A DNA stretch of 60,684 bases from Streptomyces albipurpureus (GTDB lineage: Bacteria > Actinomycetota > Actinomycetes > Streptomycetales > Streptomycetaceae). The stretch lies in contig NZ_JAMQAW010000034.1 in the NCBI RefSeq assembly GCF_023701525.1, forward strand, positions 1 to 60,684. The letters are read 5' to 3'. The translations under genes were made by a program, and so were the position numbers. Below are positions 9,030-17,021 of this stretch, in pieces (positions within the stretch are counted from its first letter, which is position 1; each line of letters starts with the position of its first letter). Below the pieces are notes generated by a model. The model was given only the letters and a program-made list of their open reading frames with translations. It ran no database searches and was not told the origin of the DNA.

Positions 9030-10112
9030 ATGGACATCGGGGTCTTCCTCCCCATCGGCAACAACGGCTGGCTCATCTCGAAGAGTTCTCCGCAGTACAT
9101 GCCGACCTTCGAACTGAACAAGACCATCGTGCAGCGGGCCGAAGTGTACGGACTGGACTTCGCGTTATCGATGATCAAGCTCAGGGGATTCGGCGGCGAG
9201 ACGGAATTCTGGGATCACTGCCTTGAGTCGTTCACTCTGACGGCGGCACTGGCTGCCGTGACCGAGCGGATCAGGCTGTACGCCTCCGCACCCGTTCTCG
9301 CCCTTCCCCCGGCGATCGCCGCCCGGATGGCGGTGACCATCGACTCGATCGCCCCCGGCCGGGCCGGCGTCAACATCGTCACCGGCTGGGCGCCCGCCGA
9401 ATACGCCCAGATGGGCCTCTGGCCCGGCGACGAACACTTCGCCAACCGCTACACGCGGGCTGCCGAGTACGTCACCGTGCTGCGGCAGTTGTGGGGTGAG
9501 GGCACCAGTGATCTGCGGGGCGAGTTCTACACAATGGACGGCTGCGTGCTGTCGCCGCGCCCGGCGAACGGGCACATCGACATCCTCGCCGCGGGGCAGA
9601 GCGGCACGGGAATGAGGTTCGCCGCCGAGTACGCCGACGGGAACTTCATCCTGGGCAGCGGGGTCAACACTCCGCTCGCACTCTCCGACGCCACCGCCAC
9701 GCTCGCCGAACAAGCGCGTACGAGCGGCCGCGACGTCGGCGCACTCGCGCTGTTCATGGTCATCGCGGACGAGACGGACCGGGCCGCGCAGGCGAAGTGG
9801 AAGGACTACCACGACAACGCCGACCTCGCCGCGCTGGGGTATTTGACGGCACAGACGGCGACGGACCAGGGCGCCGACGATTCCTCGACCGCGAAGACCG
9901 TAGCGCTGCCCGAGGGCGCGGTGAACCTCAACATGGGAACGCTCGTCGGGTCCTACGAGACCGTCGCGCGGATGCTCGACCAGATCAGTGAGGTCCACGG
10001 CGTCAAAGGGATCATTCTGGTGTTCGACGAGTTCCTCGAAGGCATGGAGAACTTCGGCACACGCATTCAGCCGCTCATGAAGTCCCGTACCTCCGTATCG
10101 GCGAAATCGTAG
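9030..10112 (+). CDS. rutA: RutA-type flavin-dependent pyrimidine monooxygenase
   Basis: 360 residues, with close resemblance along the whole length to E. coli RutA. Segments include FLPIGNNGWLIS, QYMPTFELNKTIVQRAE, DFALSMIKLRGFGG, TEFWDHCLESFTL, NIVTGW and NMGTLVGSYETVARMLDQ. RutA uses FMNH2 and O2 to open the uracil ring between N3 and C4. The protein is a bacterial-luciferase-like TIM barrel acting in the cytoplasm. No rutB-rutG or dedicated flavin reductase is adjacent, so it is an orphan. A rare TTA leucine codon at 9165-9167 would make translation depend on bldA in a Streptomyces host. The ATG at 9030 follows GAGGAG at about 9020. Confidence 0.93.
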   Translation: MDIGVFLPIGNNGWLISKSSPQYMPTFELNKTIVQRAEVYGLDFALSMIKLRGFGGETEFWDHCLESFTLTAALAAVTERIRLYASAPVLALPPAIAARMAVTIDSIAPGRAGVNIVTGWAPAEYAQMGLWPGDEHFANRYTRAAEYVTVLRQLWGEGTSDLRGEFYTMDGCVLSPRPANGHIDILAAGQSGTGMRFAAEYADGNFILGSGVNTPLALSDATATLAEQARTSGRDVGALALFMVIADETDRAAQAKWKDYHDNADLAALGYLTAQTATDQGADDSSTAKTVALPEGAVNLNMGTLVGSYETVARMLDQISEVHGVKGIILVFDEFLEGMENFGTRIQPLMKSRTSVSAKS

Positions 10113-10573
10113 AAGAGCACGAGTTTCCTTCGCGCGGGCCCGTGTGCTCTGAGGTTGCCGGGGGCGGTCGCTACCGGGTCAGCCGGACGGGAGTCCGGAA
10201 GTCAGGGCGGACAGTTGAGCAGGAGACGCTGCCCGTGCCGCCCCGGTAGGTGGTGGCGAGCGCGTCCTGCTGGTCGGCGGGGAGCGGACGGGGCGGACCG
10301 TCCGGCCCGGCCCGGGCCGCGGGTACGCCGGTCCGTTCGCGTGGGAAGGCGCCCCGGGCGAGGGGAGGTTGGGGCTGGGGAACCGTGCGGGCGGCCCGGG
10401 GCGTTACCTGTTGTGCCGGTCCTGTCACGGCATGTTGTGGCGCGTGGTGTGGGAGTGGCGGTTGGCGATTGTCGCCGTACCGCCGGTCTCGGTGGTCCGC
10501 CGCGGGGGCTGGGATGGGTTGGTGTGTCCGGGCAGGGCCCGGGCATGGGAGCGGAGAGTCGGGAGTAGGGGTT
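10113..10573. other. Intergenic region before the NLR-like pair
   Basis: 461 bases without a supported gene. A weak hairpin follows rutA (AGAGCAC at 10114-10120 pairs with GTGCTCT at 10144-10150, with a long loop). A short frame ending at about 10248 (VRKSGRTVEQETLPVPPR then stop) resembles the tail of a lost gene, but nothing upstream supports it. Confidence 0.35.
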
Positions 10574-11107
10574 ATGGCGGGTGAACTGCTGGGTCAGGCG
10601 TTGCCGGCGCTGGCTGCGGCCGGTGGTGCGGCGGTGGTGCAGGCCGCGGGCACCGATGTGTGGACTGCCTTTCGGGCCAGGGTTGCCCGGCTGTTCGGGC
10701 GGGGGGACACCGCCCGGGAGAGCGCCGAACTGGAGCGCCTCGACCGGACTCACGACGCCCTGGCCCCTGGCGGGCCGGGGGAGGGCGCGGTGAGGGATCG
10801 GATGGTTCAGGAGGGGGTGTGGCAGGCCCGGTTCGAAACACTGCTCGAAGACCTGGACGACACCGACCGGGAGCGGGTGGCCGGGGAGTTGCAGGCCTTG
10901 ATCGTGCTGGCGGCCTCGGTCCCGGGCGGTGTTGTGGCGGCCGGGACCGGGAAGGCCACGGCCCGGGACGGCGGTACGGCCACCACCGGCATCCACCAGA
11001 CCGGCGGCAGTAGCGGGGGCGGGGGGCCGGTGATCGCGGTGAACACCGGCGAGGCCGAGGCCACCGGCACCGGCTCGTCGGCGACCTCGGGCATCGTCAA
11101 GTCCTGA
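10574..11107 (+). CDS. Small putative effector with C-terminal amyloid-like motif repeats
   Basis: 177 residues; not a family I can name with certainty. Residues 1-118 are predicted helical: an Ala-rich start (ELLGQALPALAAAGGAAVVQ), an amphipathic RARVARLFGRGD segment and a heptad-like ERLDRTHDAL region. The last 55 residues are low-complexity Gly/Ala/Thr with two copies of a motif, TGKATARDGGTATTGI (125-140) and NTGEAEATGTGSSATSGI (157-174). The next gene, an NB-ARC/TPR protein, carries the same motif near its N-terminus. This matches the published pattern of bacterial NLRs paired with a helical Bell-type partner through shared amyloid signalling motifs (BASS). A role as the executioner or signalling partner is inferred. 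Confidence 0.72.
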   Translation: MAGELLGQALPALAAAGGAAVVQAAGTDVWTAFRARVARLFGRGDTARESAELERLDRTHDALAPGGPGEGAVRDRMVQEGVWQARFETLLEDLDDTDRERVAGELQALIVLAASVPGGVVAAGTGKATARDGGTATTGIHQTGGSSGGGGPVIAVNTGEAEATGTGSSATSGIVKS

Positions 11108-11110
11108 GCG

Positions 11111-11150
11111 CCGCCGTCGGCGCCGGCCTTCACGCTGGCGCCGACGGCGG
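11111..11150 (+). terminator. Perfect 14-bp hairpin between the paired genes
   Basis: CCGCCGTCGGCGCC (11111-11124) pairs perfectly with GGCGCCGACGGCGG (11137-11150) across a 12-base loop. No T-run follows. It lies four bases after the stop of the small protein and 50 bases before the NLR start, so it could reduce expression of the second gene relative to the first or act as a GC-type terminator. Confidence 0.75.
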
Positions 11151-11200
11151 AAGTCCTGGTCGGTGGCATCTACGGGAAGCGGCGGTCCCCGGGGGCGGGC

Positions 11201-13621
11201 ATGGACGAAACAGAACACCACCGCGCTGCGGAGGCGGGTGGCGAGGAACTGTCCGGTGGGCCGGCTGCGGCGGCTCCTCCCTGGCAGACCGTCATCAACA
11301 GCGGCCCCGCGACCGCGACCGGCGGCGGGACAGCGGTCAGCGGCATCTACAACGACCACTCCACCACCATCCTGCCGCCGGACGCCCTGACGGCCGCGGC
11401 GCAGACGGAAGCGCCCGCGGGGCTGGACAACCTGCCGTTCCTCACCGGCAATTTCGTGGGCCGTGCCGCGGACCTGGACCGCCTTGACACCGCACTCGCC
11501 GCGCCCGGAGCAGTGCTCGTACAGGCCGTGAGCGGGCTCGGGGGCATCGGCAAGAGCACGCTGGCCGCCGAGTGGGCCGCGACTCGCGCTCACGGTCGTC
11601 GGCCGGTGCGGTGGATCACCGCTGACAGCCCCGCCGCCGTCCAGCAGGGCCTGGTCCAGCTCGCCACCGCCCTGCGGCCCGCCCTCGGCAAGGCGCTGAC
11701 CGTGGAGGCCCATGCCGAGTTCGCGCTTCAGTGGCTCGCGACCCACACCGGTTGGCTGATCGTGCTCGACAATGTCAGCGACCCCGGCGACATCGCCCCT
11801 CTGATCAACCGGGCGCCGGGCGGCCGGTTCCTGATCACCAGCCGTCTCGCCAACCCCTGGACCGACCCGACGACCCTGGTCCGCCTCGGCATCCTCACCC
11901 CGTCGGAGTCCCTCGATCTGCTCACCCTCATCGTCACCGGCCGAGGGCGCCGGGATCTGGAGGGTGCGGCCGAGCTCTGCGAGGAACTCGGGCATCTGCC
12001 GCTCGCGGTGGAACAGGCCGCCGCCTACATCGCCGAGGCCGGCATCACCCCCCGCGCCTATCTGGGCCTGCTGACGGAGTATCCGGCCGACATGTTCCGC
12101 GACGGCGAAGAGGGGCGGGCGCCGGAGCGGACGGTGGCCCGGATCTGGCACCTCACCCTCGACCGGCTCACCACCACACCCCACGCGGGCCGCCTGCTGC
12201 GCACCCTCGCCTGGTACGCGCCCAACAACATCCCCCGTACGCTCCTGACCTCGCTCGGCACGCCCCCCGAGGTCACCGGCGCGGTCCGGCGCCTGGTCGC
12301 GTACAGCATGATCACCGCCACTCCGGACACGGTGTCCGTCCACCGTCTGGTCCAGGCCGTCGCCCGCACCCCCGATCCGGACGACCCTCACCGCGGGGCC
12401 GACGACATCGACACCGCCCGCGACACCGCCACCACCAGCCTGTACACCGCAATCCCGGACACCTGCGACGACCCGGCCCACTGGCCTGCCTGGCGCACCC
12501 TGATCCCCCACCTCGACACCCTCGCCGACCGCCTTCCGCCCGATACCGGCACCGACACCCTCGCCCGACTCCTCGGCGAGGCGGGACTGTTCCTTCACGG
12601 GCAGGGGCTCCTCACCCGCGCCACCAAACACCTCAAGCGCGCCCTCACCGACCGGGAACGGGCCCTGGGGCCCGACCACCCCGAGACCCTCAACGCGCGC
12701 AACAACCTGGCCTACGCCTATGAGTCGGCGGGGAACCTCGGCCAGGCGATCCCCCTGCATGAGCGGAACCTCGCCGACTTCCAGCGGGTCCTGGGCCCTG
12801 ACCACCCCGACACCCTCGCCGGTCGCAACAACCTGGCCTACGCCTATGAGTCGGCGGGCAGTCTGGGCCAGGCGATCGCCCTCTACGAACAGAACCTCGC
12901 CGACTCCCAGCGGGTCTTCGGCCCTGACCACGCCCACACCTTCACCGCGCGCAACAACCTCGCCAGTGCCTACCAGTCGGTCGGGAACCTCGACCTGGCC
13001 ACCCCCCTGCACGAACAGACCCTGACCGCCCGGGAGCGGGTCCTGGGCCCCGACCACTCCGACACCCTCAGCTCACGCAACAACCTCGCCTACGCTCATC
13101 AGGTGGCGGGGAACCTCGGCGAGGCGATCCCCCTGCATGAGCGGAACCTCGCCGCCCGGGAGCGGGTCCTGGGCCCCGACCATCCCCACACCCTCAACTC
13201 ACGCAACAACCTCGCCAGTGCCTACCAGTCGGTGGGAAACCTGGACCGGGCCGTCACCCTGCATGAGCGGAACCTCGCCGACTTCCAGCGGGTCCTGGGT
13301 GCCGACCACCCGGACACCCTCACCGCACGCAACAACCTCGCCTACGCCCACCAGTCAGCGGGGAACCTCGGCCAGGCGATCCCCCTGCATAAGCGGAACC
13401 TCGCCGCCCGGGAGCGGGTCCTGGGCCCCGACCACCCCCACACCCTCAACTCACGGCACAACCTTGCCGGCGCCTATGCGGCGGCGGGGGAGCTCGGCCA
13501 GGCCATCCGGTTCTACGAACAGAACCTCGCCGACTCCCAGCGGGTCCTGGGCCCTGACCACCCCGACACCCTCACCGCACGGGAAGCCCTGGCCTGGGTG
13601 TACGAACAGCAGCGGAAGTAG
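11201..13621 (+). CDS. NB-ARC/TPR NLR-like STAND ATPase
   Basis: 806 residues. The N-terminus (31-50) holds the motif VINSGPATATGGGTAVSGIY, which matches the repeats of the preceding small protein. The NTPase domain follows: FVGRAADLDRLDTAL at about 85-99, Walker A GLGGIGKST at 112-120, a Walker B-like WLIVLDNVS near 185, and the winged-helix part to about 390. The C-terminal third is seven near-identical 42-residue kinesin-light-chain-type TPRs (core NNLAYAYESAGNLGQAI) plus a partial eighth. STAND/NLR proteins oligomerise on sensing a ligand and trigger a partner; many bacterial members act in phage defence. Start ATG at 11201, not overlapping its partner. The trigger is unknown. Confidence 0.88.
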   Translation: MDETEHHRAAEAGGEELSGGPAAAAPPWQTVINSGPATATGGGTAVSGIYNDHSTTILPPDALTAAAQTEAPAGLDNLPFLTGNFVGRAADLDRLDTALAAPGAVLVQAVSGLGGIGKSTLAAEWAATRAHGRRPVRWITADSPAAVQQGLVQLATALRPALGKALTVEAHAEFALQWLATHTGWLIVLDNVSDPGDIAPLINRAPGGRFLITSRLANPWTDPTTLVRLGILTPSESLDLLTLIVTGRGRRDLEGAAELCEELGHLPLAVEQAAAYIAEAGITPRAYLGLLTEYPADMFRDGEEGRAPERTVARIWHLTLDRLTTTPHAGRLLRTLAWYAPNNIPRTLLTSLGTPPEVTGAVRRLVAYSMITATPDTVSVHRLVQAVARTPDPDDPHRGADDIDTARDTATTSLYTAIPDTCDDPAHWPAWRTLIPHLDTLADRLPPDTGTDTLARLLGEAGLFLHGQGLLTRATKHLKRALTDRERALGPDHPETLNARNNLAYAYESAGNLGQAIPLHERNLADFQRVLGPDHPDTLAGRNNLAYAYESAGSLGQAIALYEQNLADSQRVFGPDHAHTFTARNNLASAYQSVGNLDLATPLHEQTLTARERVLGPDHSDTLSSRNNLAYAHQVAGNLGEAIPLHERNLAARERVLGPDHPHTLNSRNNLASAYQSVGNLDRAVTLHERNLADFQRVLGADHPDTLTARNNLAYAHQSAGNLGQAIPLHKRNLAARERVLGPDHPHTLNSRHNLAGAYAAAGELGQAIRFYEQNLADSQRVLGPDHPDTLTAREALAWVYEQQRK
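12665..13618 (+). repeat. Array of 126-bp coding repeats (TPRs)
   Basis: Seven full 126-bp units plus a partial unit, each encoding a 42-residue TPR beginning LGPDHP-TL. Units share long identical nucleotide blocks, including blocks in non-adjacent units, which points to recent expansion and gene conversion. The array would be prone to unequal recombination, so repeat number probably varies between strains. Confidence 0.9.
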
Positions 13622-13988
13622 GAGATGTCAGGGGCCGGAGCCGGAGCCGCCGTTGCGGGAGCCCGGGTTTGGCGCGGATGCGCCCTTGTCCGGGCGGCGG
13701 TTGTACGGGGCGCCATGGGCAGGACGTCAACCGTGCTCGGACCGGTTTCCGCCGGCGTCGCGGGCCCCGGTCGCCCCCTCGGTTCCTCGCCCACTACGGG
13801 GTGGGGATGAGCTTCGGGTCGCTCCGGTTCCGCGGTTGCCTTCCGACCGGAGTGCGTGACCGGATCTCGGCCATGGTCGTTGGGCCGGGTGTTCATGTGC
13901 ACGAGGCAGCCCTGGCGAGCCCTGGCCCATGGCGGGGCGCGGCTCCACCACCTGCCCGACCGCATTCCCAACAGCCACGGAGACAGCA
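13622..13988. other. Intergenic region after the NLR-like gene
   Basis: 367 bases. I see no gene or clear terminator here. Codon-position bias is weak in all frames. A ribosome-binding site (GGAGA, 13979-13983) belongs to the next gene. Confidence 0.4.
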
Positions 13989-14312
13989 ATGACCATCCCC
14001 CTTGACGGGTTGACCCAACCCGCGGTGCGCGCGTTCGTCGGCGCGCTGAACGCTGGAGACCGACAGGCGTTCGCCGAGTCCCTGGCACCGGGCGCCACGA
14101 TGTCCGACGACGGCAGCGACCGTGACCTCGTCGACTGGACCGAGAAGGAGATCTTCAGCTCCGGCGGCCACATGGATGTCGAGACCCAGACCTCCGATGG
14201 CCTCGGCCTCGTCGCGAACTTCCGCAATGACACCTGGGGCGAGATGCGAACGGCGTGGCGGTTCACCACGGACGAGGGCAAGGTGACGCGCTTCGAGACC
14301 GGCCAAGCCTGA
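13989..14312 (+). CDS. SnoaL/NTF2-like small protein
   Basis: 107 residues of the nuclear-transport-factor-2 cone fold. It shows an N-terminal helix (AVRAFVGALNAGDRQAFAE), a middle strand region (ATMSDDGSDRDLVDW) and closing beta strands ending with RFTTDEGKVTRFETGQA. Members are small cyclases, isomerases, hydrolases or binding proteins, and the class alone does not give a substrate. The ATG at 13989 is preceded by GGAGACAG. It stands alone between two long intergenic stretches, so no operon partner hints at its role. Confidence 0.78.
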   Translation: MTIPLDGLTQPAVRAFVGALNAGDRQAFAESLAPGATMSDDGSDRDLVDWTEKEIFSSGGHMDVETQTSDGLGLVANFRNDTWGEMRTAWRFTTDEGKVTRFETGQA

Positions 14313-14790
14313 GATCTCGTCCTGACCGCCCCGAAGCGATCGGGTGTCCCGGCAGCCGGCGCCGGCGCACCCGACCACTCCTCTTGTCGGCCCGGTACGG
14401 GCTCTGCCCTCCCGGTGCTCTGGAACCACACTCCACTTCCCCTGCCTGTCGCCCAACGGCGGAGTGCCCCTGACGGGCTGATCGCCGAGGCGGCCAAAGG
14501 CAGTGGGGCTGCTCTGAGGCCTTCGGGCAGGAGTTCAGCAAGGCCTCGGTCGCTCGGGCGCCGGCCTCGGAGCGACGCCCCCGCCGCCTTGGACGCAAGC
14601 GCCTGGCCGAGCCCGGCGATCGCAAGCCGCCCAGCGGCTTCCTGATGGCTGTCGGCGGCTTGCCGTGGGAGCCCTCCCACCACTCCATGGGGCATTCGCC
14701 GTGTTTTCCCTAGACGAGCCCCTGTTTCGTGCCGTAACCTCACCGCAACGCGCACTCAATGTGCGCACTGCGCACATTGAGGTGTGAAGC
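14313..14790. other. Promoter region of the CoA catabolic island
   Basis: 478 bases with no supported gene. The first 350 bases are featureless and GC-rich. The last 40 bases hold the 27-bp palindrome described separately, immediately in front of the first gene of the island. Confidence 0.45.
14755..14781. promoter_or_regulatory. 27-bp palindromic operator overlapping the ribosome-binding site
   Basis: CTCAATGTGCGC (14755-14766) and GCGCACATTGAG (14770-14781) are perfect inverted copies separated by ACT. The right arm runs into the GAGGTG ribosome-binding site of the gene starting at 14791, so a bound regulator would block transcription or translation of the whole island. The length and symmetry suit a dimeric repressor such as the IclR or TetR type; the cognate protein is not identified. 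Confidence 0.85.
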
Positions 14791-17019
14791 ATGGTTGAGG
14801 CTCAAGAGAATCCCGGGCTCCTGAGGCATGTCGTCGTGGTGGAGACCGGTGCCCGTACCGCCGTCGCAGCGTGCGGGGGACTACTCGCACAGCTCGGCGC
14901 GGAGGTCGTGCTCATAGAACCGGCACACCCACGGGCAGACCACAAGTGGACGGACAGAGCGGCGACGGCGGCCGGTAAGCGGAGTGTGGTCATCGATCAC
15001 AGGACTCCCGAGGGCCGAGAGATCTACGCGGAGTTGATGCGTACCGCGGACGTCGTTCTGCGCTCCAGCGACCTCGACGGCGAAACCGGGCGCGAGTGCT
15101 ACGACGAACCTCACCGCCATGGCGGTGAGGAGGACGCGGACGTGTCGACGGCAACGCGGCCCGGGCATTCCGCGCGACAGATCTCCTGCGACATCACCGC
15201 TTTCGGGCACAACGGGCCACTCGCTGGAGTCGGCGGTTCCGAGGCGCTGGTCGAGGCGGTCACCGGAGTCGCCGAGACCACCGGGCGACGGGACGGGCCG
15301 CCCGTACTCCTCGGCGTTCCGCTCCTGGAGATGGAGGCGGCGGTCTACGCCGCCTCGGCCGTCATCGCCGCACTGCGCGCCCGCAGGCTGCACGGATTCG
15401 GCCAACGCCTCGACATCGCCCTGTACGACGTCGCGGTGAACGCGCTCGCGGCGTTCCTCCCACTGCCCCTCACCGGGCGGGTGGCGACCCGCAACGGCAA
15501 CCGGCACCCCACGCTGTCGCCATGGAACTCCTACTCCGCCCGTGATGGCTGGGTGGTGATCTGCGCACCGACGGACGAACAGTGGGGTCGGCTCTGCGGG
15601 GTGATGGCCCGTCCGGAGCTCATCCACGACCCCCTGTTCGCAACGACCACCCAGCGGATGGAGAACGTCGACGCCATTGACACGGCGGTCGGTGCCTGGA
15701 CCGTCTCCCGCTCGGTCCAGGAGTGTGTCGACGCACTCACCGAGGCGGTCATCCCCAGCGGCCCGGTGGTTCCCCTGGCAGAGCTGGCGGACGAACCCAA
15801 CCTGCGGCACCGCTCGATGGTGCGGACCGCGCACGACCCCGGGGCCGACCGCCCGGTCCTGCTGCCGGGATGCCCGGTGCGGTGGAGGGCGGACACACCG
15901 CCCCCGCGGGTCCCGGCACGCGATGGGGACCGGGAACACATCAGGAACCTCGTGGTGAATCCCGACGCCGCGCCCGGCCAGCAGCAGCCCGCGCAGACTC
16001 CATGGGCGCGCCCAGCGGGTCCAGACGACCTCGCAGGCTCCACGCCCCCTGGGCCCTCGGCCCCGGCGCGACCGCTCGACGGCATCCGGGTGATCGAGAT
16101 CGGAATGAACACGGTCGGACCCCTCGCGGGCAAGCAACTGGGCGCACTCGGCGCCGACGTCATCAAGGTGGAACCACCCCGAGGGGACTCCAACCGCCAC
16201 AACGCCCCCTTGCGCCCGGACGGCCAGTCGTATGTGTTCGCTCTGCTCAACACGGACAAGAGGGGGCTGGTCCTCGATCTGCGCGATGAGCACGACCGTC
16301 AGTCGCTCTGGGACCTCCTCGCGTCCGCCGACGTCCTCATCGAGAATCTGAAACCGGGCTCACTGGCGCGGCTCGGCTACGGGCCGCAGCAGGTGCGAGC
16401 CAGCCTGCCGCACCTCGTCTACTGCTCGATCAACGGCTTCGGCCACCATACGGTCTACCCCGGGCGGCCCGCCCTGGACACCGTGGTGCAGGCGATGTCG
16501 GGTCTGATGAGCACGACCGTGGTGGAGGGGGTGCCCACCAAGGCCGGGATATCCGCATCCGACCAACTCGGCGGGCTGTTCGGAATGCTCGGTGTGCTGG
16601 CCGCCATCGAAGACCGTGAGACGCACGGCGGGCCGGGGGCCACCCTGGACCTGGCCATGCAGGACTGCACGGCATGGGCAACACACCGAAGTTGGAACAC
16701 ACCGGCCACCTCAGGGTCCCTGATCGTGGCCGGCGAGGCCGGGGCGGTCCTTGACGAGGGCGGCCGACACACGCCGATCGCCACGGTCGATGAGGTCCTC
16801 GCCCAGCAACAGACCACCGCACGGAACCTGATCATCGAACGCCCGACATCCGACGGCGACCACTGGACCGTGCTCGGCTCCCCACTCCGGTTGGAATCCA
16901 CACCCGCCGAGGTCCGAACGGTGATGCCCAGGCTCGGATTCCCCGACCCCGGCCTACTCGCCGAGTTCGGCCCGCGAGCCGGTTCCGCCTCCAACAGCCC
17001 CGCGGGAAGGGGACGCTGA
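14791..17019 (+). CDS. Tandem two-domain CaiB/BaiF (class III) CoA-transferase
   Basis: 742 residues, about twice the usual 380-400, because two CoA-transferase III units are fused in line. The second unit (from about 428, DGIRVIEIGMNTVGPLAGKQ) is well conserved and has the expected Asp in the ISASDQLGGLFGMLG segment, where the family forms its acyl-enzyme intermediate. In the first unit the matching position reads GVPLLEMEAAVYAAS, so a Glu replaces Asp. The enzyme should move CoA between acyl-CoA donors and a carboxylic acid. Fused or heteromeric class III transferases are known, often with one active half. It is the first gene of the island, directly behind the operator. Confidence 0.92.
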   Translation: MVEAQENPGLLRHVVVVETGARTAVAACGGLLAQLGAEVVLIEPAHPRADHKWTDRAATAAGKRSVVIDHRTPEGREIYAELMRTADVVLRSSDLDGETGRECYDEPHRHGGEEDADVSTATRPGHSARQISCDITAFGHNGPLAGVGGSEALVEAVTGVAETTGRRDGPPVLLGVPLLEMEAAVYAASAVIAALRARRLHGFGQRLDIALYDVAVNALAAFLPLPLTGRVATRNGNRHPTLSPWNSYSARDGWVVICAPTDEQWGRLCGVMARPELIHDPLFATTTQRMENVDAIDTAVGAWTVSRSVQECVDALTEAVIPSGPVVPLAELADEPNLRHRSMVRTAHDPGADRPVLLPGCPVRWRADTPPPRVPARDGDREHIRNLVVNPDAAPGQQQPAQTPWARPAGPDDLAGSTPPGPSAPARPLDGIRVIEIGMNTVGPLAGKQLGALGADVIKVEPPRGDSNRHNAPLRPDGQSYVFALLNTDKRGLVLDLRDEHDRQSLWDLLASADVLIENLKPGSLARLGYGPQQVRASLPHLVYCSINGFGHHTVYPGRPALDTVVQAMSGLMSTTVVEGVPTKAGISASDQLGGLFGMLGVLAAIEDRETHGGPGATLDLAMQDCTAWATHRSWNTPATSGSLIVAGEAGAVLDEGGRHTPIATVDEVLAQQQTTARNLIIERPTSDGDHWTVLGSPLRLESTPAEVRTVMPRLGFPDPGLLAEFGPRAGSASNSPAGRGR

Positions 17020-17021
17020 CC

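Noticed and set aside
9030..10112. Complete Rut pyrimidine pathway
   Set aside because: Only rutA is present here; no amidohydrolase, reductase or transporter genes of the rut set are adjacent.
10202..13057. Very long minus-strand frame across the NLR-like pair
   Set aside because: It mirrors the 126-bp coding repeats of the plus-strand TPR gene; the repeated Val/Gly/Glu pattern is the antisense image of those repeats, and no domain is recognisable.
12665..13618. Possible CRISPR array because of regular repeats
   Set aside because: The units are 126 bp, contiguous, in frame, and encode TPRs; there are no variable spacers.
14263..14688. Minus-strand frame in the intergenic region before the CoA island
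   Set aside because: Arg/Pro/Ser-rich with no motif and no ribosome-binding site; typical of random frames in high-GC DNA.
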